Shown: positions 58,182 to 64,000 of the stretch, one piece after another
How the letters are laid out: each line of letters opens with the position of its first letter
How positions within the stretch are numbered: position 1 is the stretch's first letter
From: Treponema sp. UBA4377
GTDB taxonomy: Bacteria > Spirochaetota > Spirochaetia > Treponematales > Treponemataceae
Reading direction: 5' to 3'
Assembly (NCBI GenBank): GCA_002391235.1
Contig: DGRX01000005.1
Span: 4,824-68,823 of the forward strand
Length of the DNA: 64,000 bases
The notes under the pieces: generated by a model
What the model saw: the letters and a program-made list of their open reading frames with translations, nothing else
Databases searched by the model: none
What the model was told of the DNA's origin: nothing
Made by a program: the position numbers and the translations under genes

Positions 58182-59004
58182 CGCGGTGACTGAGTTTGAC
58201 CAGTTTGTGATACGAAAGAGGCCGGAAGAAAAGTCTGACGACAAATTCTTTAAGATGATGAAAATTGTTGTCGGCGTTTTGTGCGGGCTTCTTTTGCTCG
58301 AAATCCTTCTTTATAAATTCGTTCAGCCAAGCGTTCGCGCTTCTCGCGTTGTTTTTGAAGGCCTTAAAAGCTACACGGCCGAAGAGTTGACTCAGGAGAT
58401 CCTTCCTTTTTGCCGCGCCAACTATTTTAGCTTTGACACGGGAGCCGTAGCCTCAAAGCTTTCCGAGGTTAGCGGAATCGAGTCTGTTGAAATCGAAAAG
58501 CGCTTTCCCGACAAGATTGTCGCAAGAATCAAGGAAAGGGAAAGCGTCGCGATGACTTTTGTAAGCGAAGGCGGAAAGACGATTCCGGTTCAAATCGACA
58601 AAAACTGCGTCTTGTTTGAATGCGGATCGGTTGGCGTCGATTCTTCGGTTCCGATTGTGTCTGGAATTCCTGTGGAATTCATTTCCGGCGGAATGAGAAT
58701 TCCCGCCAAGTACAGAACTTTGATTGACCAAATTGACCGCATCAGGGCGCTGCCCCAAAAATATTTTGCGGCCGTTTCTGAAATTTGCGTGCTGCCAAAA
58801 AAGTACGGCAACTATGAATTGATGATAATTCCTGTAAATTCCCGGGCGCGAGTTTTGACCGATAGAGCCTTGAATGAAGACGCGCTTCAGTATATGATGG
58901 TAGCGTTGGAAGTTGTAAACTCGATCGCGCCTAACGCCACTGAAATTGACTTGCGTTACGGCTCGGTTTCTTACAGAACGCCGCATGGAGGAAATCTTGA
59001 GTGA
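58168..59004 (+). CDS. ftsQ: Cell division protein FtsQ/DivIB
   Basis: 278 residues: cytoplasmic 35 residues, one membrane segment (MMKIVVGVLCGLLLLEILLY), a POTRA domain (ASRVVFEGLKSYTAEELTQE, VSGIESVEIEKRFPDKIVAR with IKERESVAM) and the FtsQ beta domain. It links early and late division proteins. It overlaps the ftsW end by 14 bases and the ftsA start. Confidence 0.9.
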   Translation: MSDYSAVTEFDQFVIRKRPEEKSDDKFFKMMKIVVGVLCGLLLLEILLYKFVQPSVRASRVVFEGLKSYTAEELTQEILPFCRANYFSFDTGAVASKLSEVSGIESVEIEKRFPDKIVARIKERESVAMTFVSEGGKTIPVQIDKNCVLFECGSVGVDSSVPIVSGIPVEFISGGMRIPAKYRTLIDQIDRIRALPQKYFAAVSEICVLPKKYGNYELMIIPVNSRARVLTDRALNEDALQYMMVALEVVNSIAPNATEIDLRYGSVSYRTPHGGNLE

Positions 59005-60235
59005 CATTATAGTTGGCCTTGACGTTGGAACAAGCGTCGTTCGCGTGGCGATCGGCGAATTGACAGAAGACGGCAAAATCGAAATTATCGGCCTTAGCAG
59101 CAAAAAGTCCCAAGGGCTTAGAAACGGAGCGATTGTCAACCTTGAGGCGGCCAGCGCCATTATAAAGGAAGCGGTTGACAACGCCGAGCAAAACGCGGGC
59201 TTTGAAGTTGAATCTTGCGTCGCCGCGATTGGAGGGCCGCAGATTGAATGCCTTAACTCTAGAGGCCAGGCCGCGGTTTCCAAGCACGGCAAGGCTAACG
59301 GCGAAATCACGCGCGCCGACGTTGACCGAGTGATTGAAAACGGCCGCAGCGTTCCGATCGCTCCGGACAAAGAAATATTGCATGTAATTCCCAAAAGCTA
59401 TACAGTCGACCAGGTCGGAGGAATCAAGGATCCGATTAACATGATGGGCGTTCGCCTTGAGACGGAAATTCATATCGTTACCGCTTCAAAGACCGCGATT
59501 CAAAACATCCGCGATTGCGTGAACCGGGCTGGCTACGACCTTGACCGCATCATGCAAAAAACGCTCGCCGCCGCCCAAGCGGTCGTTCACCAAGACGAGA
59601 TGGAGCTTGGCTCTATTTTGATTGACCTTGGAGCGGGAACGACCGATGTTTTGGTTTTGCATAACGGCTCTCCGTTGACAAGCTTTTCTTTGAAGAACTG
59701 CGGCTACTATGTGACGAATGACATCGCGATTGTAAAGGGCATTCCGCCGGCTGCCGCCGAAGAGATAAAAGTGAATGACGGCTGCTGCTATATGGACATG
59801 CTTGACGAGCCTCGCGAGGTTAAGATACCTGGCGTCGGCGGACGTCCGCCGGAGCTTAGCGACCAAAAGGAAATCTGCGAAATCATTCAGCCGCGAATGG
59901 AAGAAATTTTCATGACTGTCCGCAGCGAAATCGTCAGAAAGACTGACTTGACCCGCCTTAGCGGAAACATTATTTTGACCGGCGGCGGCGCGCAAATGGA
60001 AGGCGTTTTGGAATTGGCCAAAGACGTTTTTGGCACGACGGCGGTTCGGCTTGGAATTCCTGAAAGCCTTGGCGGAATAGAGGAAGACTACCGCAAGCCT
60101 GAATGGGCAACGGCAATTGGTTTGGTGGTTTCGCAAAAGGAGGCTATGGCGCAAGCCGTCAAAAACCCCCGACACAAAAAACAGCAAGGCCAAAGCGCGA
60201 GCATTTGGCAAAAACTTAAGAAAGCGTTTTTTTAA
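58997..60235 (+). CDS. ftsA: Cell division protein FtsA
   Basis: 412 residues, actin-like: IIVGLDVGTSVVRVAIGELT (phosphate 1), CVAAIGGPQIECLNSRGQAA, ILIDLGAGTTDVLVLHNGSP (phosphate 2) and IILTGGGAQMEGVLELAKDV (adenosine). It ends with a membrane-targeting amphipathic helix (SIWQKLKKAFF). The TTG at 58997 is preferred because GGAGG lies five bases before it and it gives the usual MSDIIVGLD start; an ATG at 58985 is also in frame and includes that GGAGG in coding sequence. Confidence 0.93.
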   Translation: MSDIIVGLDVGTSVVRVAIGELTEDGKIEIIGLSSKKSQGLRNGAIVNLEAASAIIKEAVDNAEQNAGFEVESCVAAIGGPQIECLNSRGQAAVSKHGKANGEITRADVDRVIENGRSVPIAPDKEILHVIPKSYTVDQVGGIKDPINMMGVRLETEIHIVTASKTAIQNIRDCVNRAGYDLDRIMQKTLAAAQAVVHQDEMELGSILIDLGAGTTDVLVLHNGSPLTSFSLKNCGYYVTNDIAIVKGIPPAAAEEIKVNDGCCYMDMLDEPREVKIPGVGGRPPELSDQKEICEIIQPRMEEIFMTVRSEIVRKTDLTRLSGNIILTGGGAQMEGVLELAKDVFGTTAVRLGIPESLGGIEEDYRKPEWATAIGLVVSQKEAMAQAVKNPRHKKQQGQSASIWQKLKKAFF

Positions 60236-60243
60236 TTTGTAGA

Positions 60244-60249
60244 TATAAT
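60244..60249 (+). promoter_or_regulatory. Possible extra ftsZ promoter (-10 only)
   Basis: TATAAT 20 bases before the ftsZ ATG. No good -35 box is seen (T-rich stretch instead). It may give additional ftsZ transcript. Confidence 0.35.
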
Positions 60250-60268
60250 ACAGTGGGAGGAATAAAAA

Positions 60269-61630
60269 ATGGGTTTAATGAACCATTCAGTGGTGGACAA
60301 CGAGGGCAAGGCGTTGCTGACGCCCAATCCGACAAAGATTAAGGTTGTCGGTTGCGGCGGCGGCGGATCTAACGCGGTCAACAGAATGATTGACGCGAAG
60401 ATTCCCAACGTTGACTTCATTGTAATCAACACGGACTTGCAGGCCCTTAACTATTCAAGAGCGGAAACGAAAGTCGCGATTGGACAGAAGGTTACTGGCG
60501 GTTTGGGAGCCGGCGCCAACCCTGAAATTGGCGAACAGGCTGCCGAAGAAGACAAGGAGAACATCAAGAACATTTTGGCCGGCGCCAACATGGTTTTTGT
60601 AACCGCCGGAATGGGCGGCGGCACTGGAACTGGTTCCGCTCCTGTAGTCGCTAGAATCGCGCATGAAATGGGCGCTTTGACTGTCGGCGTTGTAACGACT
60701 CCGTTTGACTTTGAAGGCTCCATCAGAATGAATGTCGCCAAAAGCGGAATTGAAAAGCTTCACAAGGAAGTCGACTCATTGATTGTGATTCCCAACCAGC
60801 AGCTTATAAATGTAATCGATAAAAAAGCGCCCATTACCGAAGCGTTCCGCGTAGCCGATGACGTTTTGCGCCACGGCGTTGAGGGAATTTCCCGCATCAT
60901 TACAATGCCTGGCGAAGTCAACACCGACTTTGCCGACGTAACGGCCGCAATGAAGGGACAGGGCGACGCCTTGCTTGGCGTAGGAATCGGAAAGGGCGAG
61001 AACAGGGCCGTTGACGCGGCCACAAGCGCGATCAACAATCCTTTGCTCGAAGACATGAACATCGACGGCGCCAAGAATATTTTGATCAACGTTTCTTCTT
61101 GCGGAAACGTTTCTTTGTGCGAGACGGAAGAAATGGCGAAAATCATCACCGCTTCCGCCGATCCAAACAGCCGCGTGTTCTGGGGCAACGTAGTCGATCC
61201 GACAATGGCCGAAGACGACTTGAGCGTTACTGTAATCGCGACTGGCTTCAACCAATCTTCAATTTCTTCCTCTGCCCAAACAATTCGCGCGGAGGAAACA
61301 AAGAAGGCAAGAAACGACAATCTCTTGGAAGTCAGCGAGTTTGACCGCTTGATTCACGGCCATGCCGAACGCCAAACTAGGGAATCTTCATATGAGGATT
61401 ACGGCGTGTTCGAAAAGCGCGGATACGATGATTCCGATGAGAGCGACGCGGCGGACGAAGAGTCTGCGTCAGAAGCCGGAACTTTGGGAAAAGACTTGGC
61501 CGCTTCTTATTCAAGCAGAACCAGCCGCATGTCGATTGAGCCGCCCGCGGGCTTTTCTGCCAGCGACGACATTTCGCAGCCCGCATGCTGGAGAAACAGA
61601 GGCTTGAGCCGCGAAATCAATTTGCGCTAA
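60269..61630 (+). CDS. ftsZ: Cell division protein FtsZ
   Basis: 453 residues, tubulin-like GTPase forming the Z ring. Seen: IKVVGCGGGGSNAVNRMID, VIGQKVTGGLG-type loop as AIGQKVTGGLGAGANPEIGE, the GTP loop VTAGMGGGTGTGSAPVVARI, and the T7 loop ADVTAAMKGQGDALLGVGIG. The linker after about residue 345 is long and acidic. The C-terminal peptide is ISQPACWRNRGLSREI, with Cys-Trp where most have Ala/Phe-Leu. GGGAGG precedes the ATG. Confidence 0.96.
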   Translation: MGLMNHSVVDNEGKALLTPNPTKIKVVGCGGGGSNAVNRMIDAKIPNVDFIVINTDLQALNYSRAETKVAIGQKVTGGLGAGANPEIGEQAAEEDKENIKNILAGANMVFVTAGMGGGTGTGSAPVVARIAHEMGALTVGVVTTPFDFEGSIRMNVAKSGIEKLHKEVDSLIVIPNQQLINVIDKKAPITEAFRVADDVLRHGVEGISRIITMPGEVNTDFADVTAAMKGQGDALLGVGIGKGENRAVDAATSAINNPLLEDMNIDGAKNILINVSSCGNVSLCETEEMAKIITASADPNSRVFWGNVVDPTMAEDDLSVTVIATGFNQSSISSSAQTIRAEETKKARNDNLLEVSEFDRLIHGHAERQTRESSYEDYGVFEKRGYDDSDESDAADEESASEAGTLGKDLAASYSSRTSRMSIEPPAGFSASDDISQPACWRNRGLSREINLR

Positions 61631-61646
61631 TTTTTAGGTTTTGACG

Positions 61647-62552
61647 ATGACTTCAGATGAAGCGCTGAAAAAATTCTACGCCAATTTGATTATGGTTGAC
61701 GGCCGGTCTGAATTGACGGCGCAAACGTACAAAACGGCGGCAAAGGAATTTTTGGGCTATCTGGAGCGTCAAAATATAGACCTGCCTAAGGTGACTGTTA
61801 AGGATTTGCTGTACTACCTTGCCAGCAGAAAAGCCGGCGGATGTACGGAGCTTACGCTTGCAAAAGACATAAGCGCCTTGCGCGCGCTTGGAGCCTTTTT
61901 GGTTTTGGAGAATGTCTGGCAGCAAAACGAAGCGCTTGTTCTTGACAGGCCAAAGGCTAGAAGGGCTTTGCCCAGAGTCTTGAACGTCGATCAAGTCGAT
62001 TCCTTGCTGGCTTCGATTGACACGTCAAACGATTTGGGGATAAGGGACCGCGCCCTTTTTGAGCTGATTTATTCATGCGGCCTTAGAATCAGCGAGGCGG
62101 CGACGCTTCAAGTCGGAAACCTTCACTTGGCCGAAATGATTGTCCTTGTTCGCGGAAAAGGCGACAAGGAAAGAATCGTTCCGTTCGGCGACGCGGCCAA
62201 AGGATGGCTGGTAAAATATTTGGCCGATGTCAGGCCGCGCTTGGTCGGAAAGAAAAACGTTCCGGCTGTGTTTGTGAACTACAAGGGCCAGCCGATTTCC
62301 CGCAAGGGAGTTTGGAAGCGCTTTAAGGAGCTTGAAGCCTTGACTGGAATTGACTGCAAGGTTCACACTTTGCGCCATTCCTTCGCCACGCATTTGTTGA
62401 GCGGCGGAGCGGATTTGCGAAGCGTTCAGGCTTTGTTGGGCCATTCTGACTTGGCCACAACCCAGATATACACTCACGTAAGCGATTCGGAATTGCGTGA
62501 TTACCATAAAGAATATTTTCCGGGACATGCCTCTTTGGCAAAGGAGTGTTGA
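61647..62552 (+). CDS. Tyrosine recombinase XerC/XerD
   Basis: 301 residues. N-terminal SAM-like domain (LTAQTYKTAAKEFLGYLERQ), then the catalytic domain with Arg in SCGLRISEAATLQVGNL, Lys in VRGKGDKERIVPFG, H-x2-R in VHTLRHSFATHLLSGG, His in LLGHSDLATTQIYTHV with the Tyr nucleophile. It resolves chromosome dimers, fitting its place after ftsZ. It lacks the extra helix patch of integron integrases. XerC and XerD cannot be told apart by eye. The next gene starts two bases after its stop. Confidence 0.92.
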   Translation: MTSDEALKKFYANLIMVDGRSELTAQTYKTAAKEFLGYLERQNIDLPKVTVKDLLYYLASRKAGGCTELTLAKDISALRALGAFLVLENVWQQNEALVLDRPKARRALPRVLNVDQVDSLLASIDTSNDLGIRDRALFELIYSCGLRISEAATLQVGNLHLAEMIVLVRGKGDKERIVPFGDAAKGWLVKYLADVRPRLVGKKNVPAVFVNYKGQPISRKGVWKRFKELEALTGIDCKVHTLRHSFATHLLSGGADLRSVQALLGHSDLATTQIYTHVSDSELRDYHKEYFPGHASLAKEC

Positions 62553-62554
62553 TT

Positions 62555-63277
62555 ATGAAAAAAATCGTTGTTGCGCTCGCGGCGCTTTTTGCATTGGCGC
62601 TTTCTTCATGTACAAAATCAAACAAGACAATCATTCGAATGCAGCATATAGAGGAAGGCGTGTCTAGCCCGACTACAATTGAAGAGCTAAAGGACGCGAT
62701 TTCTAAATACGAGGAGCGCGTCGCCGACATTCAATTGGCTCACAGCCAAATTGGAATCTGGTACAAAATTTTGGCGACCCGCTACTTGGATAAAAAAATG
62801 TACGGAGAGGCGTTGAAGAGCTTTCAAAAGGCGCTTGAATATTATCCTGACAACCAAAACCTTTATTATTACGTCGGCCTTTGCGCGGGCTACATGTCGC
62901 ACGCCTCGATGGACTTTGACGCGGACGGCTATTCAGAAAAGCGCGACAATTACCTTAAGCTTAGCGAAGACGCCTACCTTAGGGCGATTGACATTGAGCC
63001 GCGTTACGCGCGGGCTCTTTACGGAATTTCGGTCCTTTATGTTTTTGAGCTTGGCGAGGACGACAAGGCGATTCCGTACTTGGAAAAGCTTTTGACGATT
63101 GAAACAAAGAACATTGACGCGATGTTCGTTTTGGCCCGCGCTTATTACATGAACTACGATTTTGACAAGGCCATCCAAATGTACGACAAAATTCTTTCGC
63201 TCACAAAATCTCCGGAACGAAAGGCCGAGGCCGAAGCCAACCGCGAAATCGTTCAAAACGCGGCTTTCTCAAATTAA
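62555..63277 (+). CDS. TPR lipoprotein
   Basis: 240 residues. Lipoprotein signal with LSSC near residue 19. Helical TPR units: IGIWYKILATRYLDKKMYGE, ALKSFQKALEYYPDNQNLYY, YLKLSEDAYLRAIDIEPRYA, ALYGISVLYVFELGEDDKAI with PYLEKLLTIETKNIDA, and FVLARAYYMNYDFDKAIQMY. Probably a periplasmic or membrane-attached scaffold, with ComL/BamD-like size but no clear BamD signature. AAAGGAG precedes the ATG. Confidence 0.85.
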   Translation: MKKIVVALAALFALALSSCTKSNKTIIRMQHIEEGVSSPTTIEELKDAISKYEERVADIQLAHSQIGIWYKILATRYLDKKMYGEALKSFQKALEYYPDNQNLYYYVGLCAGYMSHASMDFDADGYSEKRDNYLKLSEDAYLRAIDIEPRYARALYGISVLYVFELGEDDKAIPYLEKLLTIETKNIDAMFVLARAYYMNYDFDKAIQMYDKILSLTKSPERKAEAEANREIVQNAAFSN

Positions 63278-63305
63278 AAAAAATTCAAAAAAAAGTAAAA
63301 TTTTT

Positions 63306-63345
63306 CCATAAAAAACCCCTATCTTATATTTAGAGGTTTTTATGG
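63306..63345 (+). promoter_or_regulatory. Hairpin covering the dprA ribosome-binding site and start codon
   Basis: CCATAAAAAACC (63306-63317) pairs with GGTTTTTATGG (63335-63345), one A bulged, extended by CT/AG across one mismatch. The right arm contains AGAGG and the ATG of dprA, so the mRNA would hide its own start. The loop is ATCTTATATTT. Confidence 0.6.
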
Positions 63346-64000
63346 AAAAAACAATTCTTGCGATCGCGCTGTCGTCGATCGACTTTCTTAATTCTTTTGA
63401 AAAGGCAAGGCTCTTAAAAGAGCTAATGGCGATGGAACAAGCTGGCCTTGGCGATCCGCTCGGCTTTATAAGCGAAGGCTCGTATGGCCAAATCGCGGCT
63501 TTGGCTGGCCGCGACAAAAGGCGGCCTTTAAGGGCTTTGCGCTGGAATGGGGCGGAGCAGCTTCGTTTGGCCAAGAAAAGCGCCAAGGAAGCCAAGGCTT
63601 TGGGCATCGGCTGTCTTTTGGTCTTGGATCCCTTGTATCCGCCCTTGCTAAAGGAAATCGCTGATCCGCCTTTCGCGCTTTTTTATCGGGGGAACATAAA
63701 GGCCATTTGCGGAAAATGCGTAAGCGTTGTCGGGACAAGAAGCCTTTGCCAGGAGGCCAGAAAGGCCGCCCATGACTTTTCCTACGACGCGGCAAGCGCC
63801 GGTTATTGCGTTGTCAGCGGCTTGGCCATCGGAACGGACGGCGCGGCGCACCAAGGGGCGATAGACGCCTTTTATGACGGAGCGGCCGCTTTTTGCTCCA
63901 CCGCGGCGGTCTTGGCAAGCGGCGTGGACAATATTTTTCCTTCCAGCCATAAAAAGATGGCGGGCCATATAATTCAAGGCGGCGGACTGATTCTAAGCGA
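63342..64000 (+). CDS. dprA: DNA-processing protein DprA/Smf (3' end outside the window)
   Basis: 219 residues are present. N-terminal SAM-like region (AIALSSIDFLNSFEKARLLK), then the Rossmann core LLVLDPLYPPLLKEIADPPF, LFYRGNIKAICGKCVSVVGT, SGLAIGTDGAAHQGAID, VLASGVDNIFPSSHKKMAGH. DprA loads RecA on incoming single-stranded DNA; in spirochaetes its role is not settled. SGLAIGTDGAAH stands where most have SGxAxGID, with Thr in place of Ile. The ATG with AGAGG lies in a hairpin. Confidence 0.9.
   Translation, partial: MEKTILAIALSSIDFLNSFEKARLLKELMAMEQAGLGDPLGFISEGSYGQIAALAGRDKRRPLRALRWNGAEQLRLAKKSAKEAKALGIGCLLVLDPLYPPLLKEIADPPFALFYRGNIKAICGKCVSVVGTRSLCQEARKAAHDFSYDAASAGYCVVSGLAIGTDGAAHQGAIDAFYDGAAAFCSTAAVLASGVDNIFPSSHKKMAGHIIQGGGLILS

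Noticed and set aside
61647..62552. Tyrosine recombinase as the integrase for the attC-like sites
   Set aside because: It has housekeeping XerC/D size and motifs, lies after ftsZ in the division cluster and lacks the integron-specific insertion.
1..64000. tRNA or rRNA genes
   Set aside because: No cloverleaf-like T-arm/acceptor pattern or rRNA-like stretch was noticed on reading; a covariance search was not possible.

Overview
The window looks like chromosomal DNA of a Treponema-like spirochaete, probably a host-gut or rumen type. The strongest evidence is a tandem pair of FlaA periplasmic-flagellum sheath proteins. Supporting evidence is a division cluster in the order mraZ-rsmH-ftsL-murF-ftsW-ftsQ-ftsA-ftsZ followed by xer, a TPR lipoprotein and dprA, an RND/LolA-like envelope operon of the kind found in treponemes, a DUF4954 protein and a secreted GH5 glycanase. 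Most of the window has a moderately high GC content with many GCG/CGC codons. The first 1.1 kb is clearly AT-rich and differs from the rest.

Layout. 1-1161: an accessory, integron-like end with a broken HigA-type antitoxin gene, two attC-like sites and one AT-rich cassette gene between them. 1156-11485 (minus strand): an RND exporter, a LolA-like protein and an outer-membrane barrel, then two half-ABC transporters and three SAM methyltransferases, one of them frameshifted. 11660-19594: dapL, a putative barrel protein, a small unknown/metallo-hydrolase/pentapeptide group, apt, eda, a secreted nuclease, an Rpn-type nuclease and an XRE regulator. 19760-22465: a large repeat-rich surface lipoprotein. 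22549-31371: a Nudix hydrolase, a cytidylate-kinase-like gene, argJ-argB-argD, an HtrA protease, a folate cyclo-ligase and a small exported protein. 31474-40687: an M16-like protein that has lost its zinc site, DUF4954, an SDR, a TPR protein, and a glycosyltransferase/acyltransferase pair. 40851-49473: metNIQ, a protease-less FtsH-like ATPase and livJHMGF. 49470-53569: GH5, flaA-flaA and a possible nuclease-like protein. 53643-64000: the division cluster, XerC/D, a TPR lipoprotein and the start of dprA.

How the genes work together. Methionine and branched-chain amino-acid uptake, arginine and lysine/meso-DAP synthesis and purine salvage form a nutrient-handling core. The minus-strand run 11485-1156 looks like an envelope trafficking and small-molecule transport/modification unit. 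The dcw-like cluster carries four MraZ-type boxes in its leader and should be autoregulated.

Three signals stand out. (1) A hairpin element occurs three times, always in the same orientation just before the ribosome-binding site of a transport or envelope gene, with compensatory base changes in its stems. (2) A group of genes has near-consensus promoters whose -10 box lies 5-9 bases before the ATG and no Shine-Dalgarno sequence, which points to leaderless mRNAs. (3) attC-like sites at the left edge. All calls come from reading the sequence; no database search was run.
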